From: Podospora pseudoanserina
Lineage: Eukaryota; Ascomycota; Sordariomycetes; Sordariales; Podosporaceae
DNA length: 64,000 nucleotides
Reading direction: 5' to 3'
Assembly (NCBI RefSeq): GCF_035222485.1
Contig: NC_085920.1
Location: 6,510,001 to 6,574,000 of the forward strand
Below the pieces are notes generated by a model that searched no databases, was not told where the DNA came from, and was given only the letters and a program-made list of their open reading frames with translations. Position 1 is the stretch's first letter; each line of letters begins with the position of its first letter. The translations under genes and the position numbers were made by a program. Positions 21,860-33,232 of the stretch are shown piece after piece.

Positions 21860-22831
21860 TCACATGTAATCTCTCGTCCTCTCCTCACACCAGTCCCAGA
21901 ACTCTCCTGCAAGGCCCAGTCCGCCTTCCTCTTTTCTCTTTGCTCCTTCAACAATGTCTTGTCTCAAGTCCGCCAGCCTCCCAAAAGGAACGACATAACA
22001 CCCACTATTGTTGACCGTTATATCCGGGGAGATGCCGGCAAATAGTTGCGTATGTGCTGCCAAGTTTGCAGTGTACATGAGTGGCCACGCCAGGTACGGA
22101 AGCAAAGGTGTGTGGCGAAATAGGTTCGTGGCAGCGGCTCCTGGGTTGAGCGACACGCTCACGATCCCCGACGTGCTGGCTGGATGACGATGCGCAAGCT
22201 CGGCAGACAAGAAGATATTTCCTGTTTTGGAGTTGGTGTAATTCCTGCCCTTGTCATTCGGTGGTGAACGTATTTCGTCCATTATGAGACCCCCCTTGGG
22301 GGCGCTCAACTCGGCCATTTGGCTGCTGGTCCATATGACGCGGACGCTTCCTGGTGCTGCCGAGGATGCGGTCTGCTGAAGAAGGGGGAGTAGAAACTGA
22401 GTGAGTAGGAATGGTCCCAGACAGTTGGTTGCAAGCTGCAATTCAACGCCCTGCTTTGAGACGCTCCCTAGCGGAGGCTGCGAAACACCTGCATTGTGAA
22501 ATAGGAGGTCGAGGCGCGATTCCTTCGCCTTGAATGCGTCGGCGCATGACTTGATCGTCCTCAGGTCATCCAGTTCAACGTGAAGAAAGTCGAGGGTGCC
22601 GGTGGACGAAGGGTTCGCTGCTTGGATTGCTTGAATAGCATCGCGTGCGTTCTTTTCTGACCTGCCTGCGATATACACGCGTGCATTCTTGCGGTAAAGC
22701 ATGGTAGAAATCTCCAAACCAATTCCTGAGGCGCCTCCCGTGATCAAGATAACCCTGCCATCTTGTGTCACAAGGTCGGCCTCGGTGTATGTGGGCTTTG
22801 GCGGGAAGAACTGTGACCATTGACCACCCAT
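21860..22831 (-). CDS. Short-chain dehydrogenase/reductase, bli-4-like
   Basis: A single exon of 323 codons starting at the ATG at 22831 (M-G-G-Q-W-S-Q-F-F), the usual start of this fungal family. In-frame ATG-less sequence upstream was ignored. It shows the cofactor motif T-G-G-A-S-G-I-G, the structural N-A-G motif and the catalytic Y-T-N-S-K (YxxxK), with the catalytic Ser in T-S-S. A NAD(P)H-dependent oxidoreductase of the classical SDR fold, resembling fungal bli-4/retinol-dehydrogenase-like enzymes; substrate unknown. It follows the P450 gene by 166 bp on the same strand, a spacing often seen in small tailoring or detoxification clusters. Confidence 0.9.
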   Translation of the reverse strand: MGGQWSQFFPPKPTYTEADLVTQDGRVILITGGASGIGLEISTMLYRKNARVYIAGRSEKNARDAIQAIQAANPSSTGTLDFLHVELDDLRTIKSCADAFKAKESRLDLLFHNAGVSQPPLGSVSKQGVELQLATNCLGPFLLTQFLLPLLQQTASSAAPGSVRVIWTSSQMAELSAPKGGLIMDEIRSPPNDKGRNYTNSKTGNIFLSAELAHRHPASTSGIVSVSLNPGAAATNLFRHTPLLPYLAWPLMYTANLAAHTQLFAGISPDITVNNSGCYVVPFGRLADLRQDIVEGAKRKEEGGLGLAGEFWDWCEERTRDYM

Positions 22832-22997
22832 GGTGGGTTGATGATGCTTTGAAGTTTGTTGTGAGTTGTGGGAAAAATAAATTACGAGCAAGCTCCTCAA
22901 AAATAAGCCCGTTGGTAGTCGTTGGTTGTGTCAGACCCATGCTCCTGAAGTCCTGGGCCTGTTGGTTGTCCCCAGTGCGACGCTGCGAACTTGTGTA

Positions 22998-24704
22998 CTA
23001 GGACGAGGCCGAGGATTTCATCTCCGTCGTCCACAGGCCTTCCTTCAACTTGAAGTTCACAAATATCTCGTTCTTCTCAACCAATATAAAAGTCCTCAGC
23101 TTTTCCCATTGGGTTTTCCTGTGTTCTGTTGGCGGCTTCAAATCAAATTCCCATACCAATCTGGCCAAAATCAAACGCATCTGGGCCATGCCGAGATGGA
23201 GACCAATGCAGATCCTGGGCCCCAAAGAGAAAGGATGATAAGAATGGCGCCGGTCATTGAAGAAAGGCGATTGCGGATCAGTTTTAGCTTCGGGAAGGTA
23301 CCGCTCGGGGACAAATGACAAATGATCGTGGAAATTGTTTGGGTCACGGCCCATGGCGTAGGTGAGAATGGAAACGGCGGTCTGAAAACTGTTAGCAACG
23401 AAAGGGCTTTCACACTCTCGGCAGTTTACTTACACGCCCAGGTAGTGGTATCCCACAAACAACTGAGCCCCCATTGGCCGCCACTCTGGGTGGAAGCCAA
23501 GGAACTGGCGGACACAGGCGCAACCCCTCGTCGATCACGGCATTAAGATAGAGCATGCCTTTCAACCTCTCCAAAGTCATCTCGTGTGGGTTTGAAAAAT
23601 GGCTGCGAATCTCGTGTGTGAGGATAGAAAGCTTGCTAGGATTCTGAGCAAGATAATTCACAATCCCGCACAAGGTGGTTGCGACCGTCTCACTACCAGC
23701 AATCGTGAGCACCATAAACGTTGCGTTGACGTGGTCCATGGTAAGTCCCTCCAGGCCATCACTTTCTATCTGGTTGATCACGTGGGACATGATGTCAGAT
23801 CGTGTGGACTCCAGGTTCAGTCGACGCTCAACTTTCTCTGAAACGACTCGGACGTGATCAAGAACCTTGTTCTTCAGCGATGCCGGAATGAGATACTTGA
23901 GTGCCGATGCGAAAAGAGGATAAAACAGGGCAGCAGCAGCAAATGCCCCTGCTTTTGGTGTGTTTGTTAGGAGCTCAATCCAGGAATGATACCGCGATGT
24001 GTGCAGACAATCGAATGATTCTCCAAATGCCAGATCACCCAGCATATCGAAGGTGACGAAGTTGAACCACGGAACGACATCGATCTCAACGCCGTCTGTG
24101 CTGTTATTTTCGGTTGTGACAAGGTCTCGAAGCCGATCCATCAACAACGTGATGTATTGTTGTAGGATGGGCTCTTGACCTCTTAGCGCCGACGTGGTAA
24201 ATGCTGGTGCAATCAGCCTTCGAACTCGGCCATGGAGATCAAGGTCAACAATGTTGACGATCCCTTGGGCTTTTAAGCCAGGAATAGACCACCGACCATC
24301 TTTGGGTAATGGCGGTGTGCGACCTGGCTGAAGAATGTCGGTCCAAGCATCGGGTGTTGTGAACGATAACTCGCTTGGGGCAACGCGAACAACCGGCCCA
24401 TATCTATGATGAAGTTTTTCAAAATCGTGAACGATGGTCCCGCTCACAAGTGCCCAGACGTATCGGAGTCGAAGTGCTCCCCAGCTTCTGGGACCGGGCA
24501 CTCCGGCAAGTGGATGAAAATACAAGTTGTAGATGATGGTAAGCACCAGCCAGATCTGCTCGATGGGTCAACACAGCATTTTGGCAGTGCCAGTACCAGC
24601 AAACATGTACGTACCATGGGAACTGAGAATGTCCACATCATAAACCAAGAACTTTCTACTCCTGCCATCGGCGCTAGAGTCGTTGACGGTGTTTGAGATG
24701 ACAT
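22998..24704 (-). CDS. Cytochrome P450 monooxygenase
   Basis: Three minus-strand exons, 24704-24615, 24555-23434 and 23381-22998, give 531 residues. The first intron splits the N-terminal membrane anchor; joining the exons gives an uninterrupted hydrophobic helix followed by Y-F-H-P-L-A-G-V-P-G-P, the normal P450 hinge. Key motifs are present: I-helix A-G-S-E-T, K-helix E-G-L-R (ExxR), and the heme loop F-S-L-G-P-R-I-C-I-G with the cysteine ligand. The general pattern resembles fungal CYP65-type enzymes, the group that includes isotrichodermin 15-hydroxylase, but the subfamily cannot be fixed by eye. An ER-anchored heme monooxygenase. It lies between the SDR gene and the Tri14-like gene, all on the same strand, which suggests shared work in a small secondary-metabolite or detoxification pathway. 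Confidence 0.92.
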
Positions 24705-24958
24705 GTTACGCTCAGTGTAGGGTCGGAAGGAAACTGAAACTGACCAGGCTCTCGTTTAGTTTGATGTTGCAACTGCCTTTTATGCCACCGACGAAGCATG
24801 TCAGATGAGAGACCATGGATGCGAGAAATGATTACTAGTATTGGTGACAGGACCAAGCCTGTCCTGGGCCGCCAACGTAATCCATGCGAAGCGCACATTG
24901 TGATACTAGTATTCCAGTGGGCTGCAGGGAAGGGACTTCTGAAAATGGCATCACCTCC

Positions 24959-26119
24959 TCAGCCCCTCCTCAGCAACCCCTCCACCGCATTCGTGATGTC
25001 GGGAAACGGGAACAGGGTCCGATTACCTGCAACCATGCCCGGAATGAAAGGATCGATGTTCCCAATGACCATGTACAGAGAATTGCTGCCCATCTGCACC
25101 GGAGCCACAACCGCCCCATCAATCACCAGGCCGTTCAACGTCGGAGGCTTCGAAATCGTCCCCAAGTTCTCCGCCTTCCTCCACGTCCTATCTTTACTTC
25201 TTAGCACCTGAATCCCCTCAAACAAATCCGCCACCAACAGCACACTCCCCCCATACTTTGGCGGCAGGTAGATCGCATCCAAGTTCAAGCGCAGGCCCTC
25301 CCCCAACAGCGGCACATTCACCGGCCTCCCCCTCTCCTCCCTCAAATCAAACCGGTACAACTTTCCATCACCATCGCTCGCCAGCATAATATCACTCCCC
25401 TTCACCACAGCCAATCCGCTATACCCCTTCCTCGTCGTCGGCGACAAAGGCCGATGCAAATACCACTCTGTAAGCTTTCTTCCATCCTTGTCCACGCGAA
25501 TAATAACCCCAGGGTGAGTCCCGACAATGTAGGTGTTCCCCCGTTTATCATGTTCCACATCCTGAAACCCGCCGTATCGATCGCGGGAAATGTCCGTCAT
25601 GTTCCTCGCCCAGAGAACCTTTTTCTTCTTGGGGTCATATTTCATGAGTTGGCGTTCGCCGGTTACATCGGCTCCACCGGTTGCCCAGGGGTTGCCAGAG
25701 TTGGAGAGGATGGAGATCAGCCCCGAGTAGGGATCGCGAGCGACGCCGCCGATGTGGGCCAGGGTCAGGGAGATGCCGGGAAAGAAGAGGACATCGAGCA
25801 TTCTGTCACGGTAGGGGTCGTAGATGCCTACCGTGGCATTCCAGAGGCAGCTACATACAGGTCAGCGATTGGTGTGGGACAGCCTTGTCTGTGTGCAAAA
25901 GTGGTACCCAATCCAGAGGAGACAATTCTCCTCGTCCCAGTCGGCGTTTTCGGGGTAGAGTTGGAAGTAGTTGACGATGAAGCCGCCCCTGTTCAAGGGC
26001 GGGCAAACCTTCTTGCCACCGCCGCGAGGTGTCAGGTCGGATGCTTCGCTGTCACGATAGCCTTGGACCGCACTGCTGAGAGCAGCCAGGAGGCCACAGA
26101 CAAAACCAAGCCGAACCAT
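24959..26119 (-). CDS. Tri14-like secreted beta-propeller protein
   Basis: Two exons, 26119-25908 and 25850-24959, with a 57-bp intron (GTACCA...TGTAG), give 367 residues. A signal peptide covers about residues 1-20. The body matches the Tri14-like family, named for the TRI14 protein of Fusarium trichothecene clusters: Q-L-Y-P-E-N-A-D-W-D, then N-C-L-L-W-I-G-C-L-W-N-A-T-V, then Y-G-G-F-Q-D-V-E-H-D, L-P-P-K-Y-G-G-S-V-L-L-V-A-D and a late A-G-N-R-T-L-F-P-F motif. The regular strand pattern suggests a beta-propeller. Family members are often secreted; their biochemical role is not established. It is directly upstream of the P450 gene (255 bp) on the same strand. No terpene synthase is present in the window, so a trichothecene role is not implied. 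Confidence 0.85.
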
Positions 26120-26918
26120 CCTGATTCTTAGTTGCTATTATTTCATTTCAAAATGACACACAAGACCTAGGCCCTGAAAGGCTTCCAGCGAGCCTTATAC
26201 CTCTCTGGCTTTGCTGCACCCGAACAAGAATGGCAACTCGTGTGGGCTTCTTCTCGACACCTATCTTGATGAGCTTTTTCATGGCACCAACATCAGTACC
26301 CCGAGCCAACAAAACAGAGGTTCGAGGTGCGGCGGTAGCGATCATGCAGCCACCTGCGTCTCAGCTCCTCGTTGGATCTCACTTGCATGGTGGCCTAATG
26401 CTTACCCGCATTTATTGGTTTTTTCTCCTGATAAAGCACATCGGAGAGATCAGTCATGGTGGGTGAGAGACGGTCGATTGTGACTGAATAGCTGCAATGC
26501 AACGGTGGAGACAATACGGACGCCGCGGCTGGGCTGCCAGAGCAAAGTTCCCAGCAGGCAGTGTGGTCCTGGACCAGGCGTGCGTGATCTCGGCATGTAG
26601 ATTGAAAAGCCGAGCCAGACACGGAGACGCAGACTGAACATGGTACATTTGGATTTGATTGTCAGCACGGCAGGGGGGAAAGAGTATTGAACAACCATGG
26701 TCGTCATTGAAGCTATCTAACCTTTTTTTTTTTTTTTTTTTTTTGTGATGGTTGAAACTATCTCTTCTTTTCATTCAGAAGCACATCGCCCATTATTCCA
26801 CCCAACAAAGTGTCTTTGAATGAAACACGACGAAACGAGGCCGGATCCATTTTCATCCATTTCCAAACACAGAGACTCCCAGTAGTTGAAATCCACCCAG
26901 CCCATCTCACACACCACT
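26120..26918. other. Intergenic region with poly-T tract
   Basis: Promoter side of the Tri14-like gene and 3' side of the VIT/VWA gene. Contains the 22-T run at 26723-26744; otherwise no ORF is supported. Confidence 0.5.
26723..26744. repeat. 22-bp poly-T run flanked by a 12-bp near-direct repeat
   Basis: T22 lies between TTGAAGCTATCT (about 26707-26718) and TTGAAACTATCT (about 26752-26763), which differ at one base. A poly-A tail with target-site duplication would look like this on the opposite strand, but the insert is too small to show any element body. Confidence 0.6.
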
Positions 26919-29900
26919 TCACAGCAGCGCATCAAAATCCACTCCCTGATCCTTCAGCCAAAGCTTAGCCTTCTCCGCCATCATCTCCCACTCATCCTTC
27001 CTCTCACCCAACTGAGTCTGCAAATAGGCCAATACCAACGCCGTAGCAATCACGTCATCCCCCTTGTCCATCAACCCCAAATCCTTAATTTTTGCTGCCA
27101 CCGCCTGTTTGTCCAGCCCAAGAAGCGTCAACAACTCCTCTGTCCCTTTCCACTGTCCTGAAAACTGCTGCAGCGCCACAATGGCTTCCAATTTGTCCGA
27201 GCTTGATTTTTTTCCCTGGGCCGACGCTTGTGCCATCGGGGCCCCCTCGTCGCCGATGTCGTCCTCGTCGGGAAGAGGCATCGTAGCTGCCTGGTTCATC
27301 TCCTGCTCGTATTGCGCTAGCTGCTCCGACGTGATGTAAACCGTTGGCCCTTTGTCTGCACTGGAGGCGGGGGTCCATCGGTAGGGTGCCACAGACGGCT
27401 TCGCAGGGCTGGCCTGGGGCGCAGGTGATCCGAAAGGTGAGGGTTTGCTTCCGGTGGATCCAAAGAGATACGATGCTGGTAGGGCAGACGAGGCGCTGCC
27501 GAAAGCTGTTGTGCCAAAGAGCCCTCCTGGAGCCGGGGGAGGTGGTGCTGCAGATCCGAACAGGGGAGCCGGAGCAGACGGAGCAGGAGCGCACGCTCCG
27601 AAGAGTGCACCTCCAGAGGGCGGAGGTGGGGGAGGGGTCGAGGCGTTGCCGAATAGTCCTCCTCCGGATGGTGATGAGCTTCCGAACAATCCACCAGCTG
27701 GATGCATGGCGGCTCCGAAGAGGCCACCCGACATAGCCTTGGCTTGTGCACCAAAGCCGCCTCCTCCCGAGCCGCTGTACTGAGCGCTTGCAAGACCTTG
27801 GGCTCGTTGGGCTTGTTGGAATTGCTGAGTGCTTGCGGTAGCTTGGAATTGCTGACCAAAAGGAGATGCTGTCTTTGTCATCGCCCGTCGAAGATGTTGT
27901 TGTTGATAAAGCGCTTGATGGAATTGGCCACCCTGCCGCACATTGTGTTCTGCTTGCGCGGTCAAGTCTCGAGACATGTTTACATCCTGGTCCTTCTCTA
28001 CCGCTACAAAACTGCACCACTTGCCTCCAACCTGATACTCGACCCCAAGCCGGACAGCCTCACGTTCCACCATGTCAGAGAAGCGACCAAAGTGCTTGGT
28101 ACGAAGAAGGGCAGCATCCTTCTCCTTGGAGTCCCTGGCGTGGTAGATCCAACCGCGACCTTCTTCAAGTTCTCTGACTGCCTTGCGAGCAGCGAGCTGA
28201 TGGATTGTCTCTCCGGGCTCAGCAAGAACAGTCACAGGAATCTCAAGCTCGAGTGGGCCACTGGGACAGGTGCCGCGAAGGACCACTGATTTGGGAGTCC
28301 TGCGGCTAGCCTCCGGGGACAAAAGCAGGTAGACTGACGTTCTCGAGAACGGAAACAGGGGAGGGATGACGAAGGGAGCCTGGAGAATCTTGGGCTCTGC
28401 GACCTTGGGCACGTGAGAATACTTCCCACCAGCAGAGGTGTCGAGTCCCGGTTCCGTCGTCTCAGTGTCAAAGTCAGCCGCCTCATCAAACAGGGAAATC
28501 GGTTGCTTTGGCGCTTGCTCGGGCGCTTGCTCTGGCCGTGTCTTCTCCGAGTCAACTTCACCCACATCAATGACAAGGGCATCTTGAACCCTCTCAACAA
28601 GCTCAAAATCGTCGTCAACCTCGGTCGTAGAGCCTGACTCATCCTCTTTACCATACTTGATCTCCAGGGTGTAGTCCTTCACATGAGGCGTCAACGAAGC
28701 TTTGAGCATCCTGATAACTTTGCTGTTCATGCTTTCGTCATCGGCCACCGACTGTGAGAACCCGTTGCCCGCCTGCGCGATACCTTCAATAAGAGCATGG
28801 CTCACATCATTACCGATACCCAGAGAAAAGACACGGATTGCACCTTCGCTCTCCGCCACATGCGTGTTGATCATCCCGAAGACTTGCTGTTGGTCCCAGA
28901 TCTCACCATCAGTCAGCATGAACACTTCAAGATCCATATCTTTGTACCGCCTCTTGAAGGTGTCCTGCAGGGGCATGCGCATCTCGGTACCACCATAGTT
29001 GGCCGAGATGCTGTTGACATACTGGGTGGCATGGGCCAAGCTACTGGCATCGTAAGTACGGGAGCCCTCCGGAAACATGAAGTCCCAGTGGGAGCCGAAA
29101 GAGCAAATATTAAACTTGACACCAAGCGGCAAAGACTTCAGAAACAGATGTAAAGCGGTCTGGAGGTTCGGAATTCTCTTGCCGTCACCCATGGATCCGG
29201 AACGATCACAGACAAACACAATCTCAGGCTTCGAAGAAGGAAGATTGAACTTGGGCACAAGCGTCGCCATCAGGGCTCGGTGGTTGGGCATGGTGGGGTG
29301 GGTCTCAAGCACAGCGACAGGGTTGGCGGTGTTGGTGGCCACCACATGGAGAATGAAGTCTTTGTCCAGCTCGGAAGTGCCCAGGGAGAGAGTTGCTGAA
29401 GCTTTTTGGAGAGACATCTCGGCACCCTTTGCGGCGCCAACCGAAGTGTTGCCAACGGCAACGGCAATGGGGTGGGACGGGGACTGGACACTTTTGATTT
29501 GGGAACCACTGGGCATCTCGGCATCAACTGTGATGCTGATCCCTTTTGTTGCACCAAACTGGGTGCTTCGGAGCAGATCACCAGGGTAGCTGCCATAGCG
29601 GGGTGCTATGCTGGTTGGGATTGTGAAGCGGATTCCGTCAACTTGAGCGTCGTGCTTCAGTTCACCCAGGTATGTGATCTCGACCTTGAGGCTTGCATCG
29701 GCTGGTATGTTGCCAATAGTTGTGGTGAAGACGTCACTGGCCTCGAACGACTGCTCTAGCAGACCGGCGACCTGGCCTTGAGCTACGGCGTCGTCGTAGG
29801 TCTGGCGTGCCTCAGAGCGTTCTTGGACGACTCCGTGGATGACGCGGTCGTTGTTGACGGTGCAGACAAAACCCACAACTGAAACGCCTTCATAGAGAGG

Positions 29901-30122
29901 AAACGCATATTTCAGTTCCTTGACCGGGGACGAGGGCGATCGAAAAGTCTGGGTAAGAGTTGTCCGACTGGTGGAGGCGATAATGGTGGCATGGGCGTTG
30001 ATCGAAAGGGGTGCCAGAAACCGTCGGCCAGGTCTGTCATGAAAGGTATGATAGAATCCACACACGTGAGTAATGGGATTCTGCTGGTCCATCTGCCATT
30101 GCTGGCTCCCAAACAGAGACAT
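26919..30122 (-). CDS. VIT and von Willebrand factor A domain protein
   Basis: A single open frame of 1067 codons from the ATG at 30122. Residues about 14-150 form a VIT domain (F-P-L-Y-E-G-V-S-V, A-R-Q-T-Y-D-D-A). Residues about 298-475 form a VWA domain with an intact MIDAS motif D-R-S-G-S (306-310), a later Thr in G-G-T-E-M and the D-G-E-I strand end. This VIT-VWA order is that of inter-alpha-trypsin heavy-chain-like and VWA5A/PARP4-like proteins; in fungi these are cytosolic proteins of unknown role. Between about residues 745 and 930 is a long low-complexity Gly/Pro/Ala/Gln region (G-G-L-F-G repeats). A helical C-terminal domain ends in D-Q-G-V-D-F-D-A-L-L. No signal peptide is seen. The low-complexity part creates several long but non-coding frames on both strands. 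Confidence 0.9.
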   Translation of the reverse strand: MSLFGSQQWQMDQQNPITHVCGFYHTFHDRPGRRFLAPLSINAHATIIASTSRTTLTQTFRSPSSPVKELKYAFPLYEGVSVVGFVCTVNNDRVIHGVVQERSEARQTYDDAVAQGQVAGLLEQSFEASDVFTTTIGNIPADASLKVEITYLGELKHDAQVDGIRFTIPTSIAPRYGSYPGDLLRSTQFGATKGISITVDAEMPSGSQIKSVQSPSHPIAVAVGNTSVGAAKGAEMSLQKASATLSLGTSELDKDFILHVVATNTANPVAVLETHPTMPNHRALMATLVPKFNLPSSKPEIVFVCDRSGSMGDGKRIPNLQTALHLFLKSLPLGVKFNICSFGSHWDFMFPEGSRTYDASSLAHATQYVNSISANYGGTEMRMPLQDTFKRRYKDMDLEVFMLTDGEIWDQQQVFGMINTHVAESEGAIRVFSLGIGNDVSHALIEGIAQAGNGFSQSVADDESMNSKVIRMLKASLTPHVKDYTLEIKYGKEDESGSTTEVDDDFELVERVQDALVIDVGEVDSEKTRPEQAPEQAPKQPISLFDEAADFDTETTEPGLDTSAGGKYSHVPKVAEPKILQAPFVIPPLFPFSRTSVYLLLSPEASRRTPKSVVLRGTCPSGPLELEIPVTVLAEPGETIHQLAARKAVRELEEGRGWIYHARDSKEKDAALLRTKHFGRFSDMVEREAVRLGVEYQVGGKWCSFVAVEKDQDVNMSRDLTAQAEHNVRQGGQFHQALYQQQHLRRAMTKTASPFGQQFQATASTQQFQQAQRAQGLASAQYSGSGGGGFGAQAKAMSGGLFGAAMHPAGGLFGSSSPSGGGLFGNASTPPPPPPSGGALFGACAPAPSAPAPLFGSAAPPPPAPGGLFGTTAFGSASSALPASYLFGSTGSKPSPFGSPAPQASPAKPSVAPYRWTPASSADKGPTVYITSEQLAQYEQEMNQAATMPLPDEDDIGDEGAPMAQASAQGKKSSSDKLEAIVALQQFSGQWKGTEELLTLLGLDKQAVAAKIKDLGLMDKGDDVIATALVLAYLQTQLGERKDEWEMMAEKAKLWLKDQGVDFDALL

Positions 30123-31903
30123 GGCGAAATCCTGTGAAGCCTGGCAAGGTAACCTGTGAATGGGTGAAAAGCAAGGGCTCAGGTGTTGATTGATGGGGTT
30201 GGAGTTGTGATGAATGTGAGAAAGTGTCAGAGAGCAAATGGGAAGAAGGAGCCGGCTTTATAGCAGCTGGCTTCCTTTCTAAGTCTCCATGTTTGTTGCC
30301 TATGTAAATCGCAGGCATCTGTGTTGGAATACGAAAAGAGTGGTGGTAGTGTTGGAAGGTCGTCACTGGAGTCACCAGCTGCGGCTGCCTCTTAAAGGCT
30401 GACCAATCAGGTATTGTGCAGTAGTTGCGACCCACACCATCAAACTTCCCCGCCCAACTGTGCAATCGTCCCCGCAATTAATGGCAGCGCCTTCAACCTA
30501 CAGCCGCAACGCCTATCACCTCTGTATTGACTGAGCTTTCGTCACACATAGCTACCTCTGTCCTCAACTCGTCCTTCTCGAGATGCAAGACCAAAGGCAG
30601 GCAGTCCAAATGAACCGCCACAGAGTTGACGTCTTTCACAGAGCTTGCGCGTCTCTGCTCTGTTTGCCAATTTGGTTCAGTGGATTGTCACTGATCGATT
30701 ATCCACCCACTGCAGATTCAACAGGCTTGGCGTTCGGTCTCGAGAGCTGAGTGCAATACGGCATTCGCGGTATGGTTTCATCTCTTGGTTGTCTTTTCCG
30801 TGCAAGGTTTTTACAGAGCCGTTGTGGTGTTCTGGTATGGGGCTGGAAAACCAACAGATACAACGTCAGATACGGTACTGTCCACAACCAAAGCCAGCTG
30901 CCGGATTATTCAGCATCCGATGACTCATCTCCTTGAAACCAATAGTCCAGCAGAGCTTTTGCTGCCTAACCCCTGAGGTTGTGAATCTATCTGTGATTAC
31001 CAAGGGGGCTCCGGGTGAGATCCGTACCAAGCCCCCGGAGAGGGACACCAGCCGAAAGTTTACCGGCGCCGGACCGGGCCGGATGCAACGCACGATCTAA
31101 CTACATAAATGGGTGGTTTCATCCGTGCGAGTAGTTTGTGGTTTCATTTATCAAGGGCATGGGCACAGGTCGCAAGCCTGTTCCTATTTTTGGGACAGCT
31201 ACCAGGCCTGACATCATATCAACAAGTTTGTCCCGCTTGCATGTCCCACCACTGGACAAACAAAAACATCCCTTGGCCAACCGCTCAAGACGACTTGACA
31301 TCTTCGTGTTCTTCAACATTTCCTATTCAAACCTTCTCATGTGCAAATTCCGCTTTCCACGAGCCTCTATCTAGCCCCAACTTGAGTGGCCAACCTGGAA
31401 TATGGACCCAGAAGATGAATCTCATCCTTGGTCAGCAGACAGCTCGCCATCGAGCAAGGGTTGAACCTCTGGCAAAGAACAAGTTTACATTGACTAGAAA
31501 CTGCAATTGGTATTCCGCTGGCACCCCGTGTAACTCCCCAGGAAGTAACGAGAAGCAGGATCATGAATAGAGTCATCAAAGCATTGCGGAGGCCGATAAA
31601 GACATCAATCAGAATGATGATGAAAACAGCAGCTCGGGGGCTGAACAAGAAACAGAGATGAATGAGTCTTTGAAGAACCGGAGGGGCAGAGGGGATTTGG
31701 TAAGGGAAGAGGGGGTATCAAGTGTATATGTATTAATAATACTATGGTTGTCTTTGACCACCAAGTCATCCAATATGCTGGTACTTGGTATTCGGGGTGA
31801 TTAGTTCGGTGTACTGTATAGATGGAATCCAACTGCTGATCGGTCGGAAGGTATCCCAAGCCCCATTGTGCCAACGCTGAACTCCAAGTTCTTCAATCCA
31901 TGC
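30123..31903. other. Intergenic region
   Basis: About 1.8 kb between the VIT/VWA start and the PAP2 gene end. Short ORFs only (longest 153 codons, 31109-31570), none with domain-like features. Confidence 0.5.
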
Positions 31904-33232
31904 TCAAGGCTTGGCTATCCTGACAGCCCTCAAAAAGTAGTCCTCGACTGGCAGGAGGTTGAGGAGCAGACCGTTGAACTTCCAGGCAAGAAGGCAGGCA
32001 ATGGCACCGGCAACGGCGTCCAGGATGAAATGGTTGGCGGTAGCAACAATGGCAGTCAGGATAATGCCAGGATAGATCATGCCGATGGCAACAATGGCTA
32101 GTCTCTTCCACCCAAGCTTTCCAGAGCGTCTGAGGGGAACGGTGGCGATGGTGAGTCCAACAAGGAAGGAGTAGCCGAAGTGAAGAGAAGGCATGGCAGC
32201 TAGTCAAGTCAGTGGATTGTCTCACAGGCGAGAGGAATAACACGTTGGGAACTCACCATATTGATTGCAGAAGCGGTTGGTGGTCCACACACTGCTGTCA
32301 CCATCGGCGCCGTGGACAGTGTCAACAAAGCCATAGCTCTTCGCCTCCTTGGCAAACTCGCCAGTGTAGTTTGGGTCGCTGAGCAGTCTCGGTGGCATGC
32401 AAGGCCAGAAAGTAAATACGATGAAGGCCAACAGGTTGCAGAAGGCCATGGTCCTCCTCCTCTTCTCATAGGTATCAGGTCCGAATCGGGGGGCCAACTT
32501 TCTCCAGTTTCCACTAATCGGGCGACCTCCGTTCTCCTCCTGAATCTTCTGTCTGGGACGGGCTGTCGTGACATAGTAGAGGACGATCAGGTAAAGGATC
32601 GTGCCGGGAATGTGGATGAACGAGTATGTCTTGTTCGTCCATCGCATAAGCTCGGGTCGCTGAAGAAACCAACCTTGCACGGCAGGCTCAATGAAAATGC
32701 CCAGTCGCTGTTCCATGTGAATAACCTGGAGGGCATGTTCGCGAGCGGTGTCGACTGTTGACTCTTGCAGAGTGACGGCTGTGAAAGCTCTTCCAAGCTG
32801 GTAGACCCAGTAGATCAGAGCCCAGTACCAGACCTCGGCCAAAAAGGGAAGACGCTGAAGCACGCGACTGAGGAAACGGTCCTTGAAGATGGCGGTATTC
32901 GGCGTTGTGACCTCACGCTCCCACCTGAAGACCTTCAGCTGGCGCTTCCGCCATGGTGAGTTCGATTCGTCGGTCAAGGTGCCGTCGGAGCCGATGCTGG
33001 ATTCGCTGACTGGTGACCGCAAAAGGGCATTTTCGTCGTCTGTGCTGGGCCGTCCCGATTCCAGCTCATCGTAGTCGGGGTCCTTGTCGTACTTGAGATG
33101 TTGCCAAGGCACGGGCCTGGATGATCTGTATGGTGATGGAGAGAAAGTGGCCGACTTGTTGCGGTTGACAATGGTACCAAATGTCAACAGACTGACCACA
33201 ATGAGTGGTTCCAAAATGGCCCCGATCGCCAT
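31904..33232 (-). CDS. PAP2/Aur1-like integral membrane phosphotransferase or phosphatase
   Basis: Two exons, 33232-32257 and 32199-31904, joined across a 57-bp intron (GTGAGT...GACTAG), give 423 residues. The protein has an N-terminal hydrophobic helix, a cytosolic Ser/Asp-rich loop (about 40-95) and then about five further membrane segments. The last exon carries the PAP2-type catalytic motifs A-M-P-S-L-H-F-G-Y and A-N-H-F-I-L-D-A, each with its His. This arrangement fits the PAP2_3 group that includes the inositol-phosphorylceramide synthase Aur1 and related inositolphosphotransferases. The acceptor falls just before the first motif, and splicing is required for it. The length is near that of Aur1-type proteins, but the N-terminal loop is unlike canonical Aur1, so the substrate is open. 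Confidence 0.85.

Noticed and set aside
27085-28020. 311-codon minus-strand ORF inside the VIT/VWA gene
   Set aside because: A shadow frame of the Gly/Pro-rich coding region.
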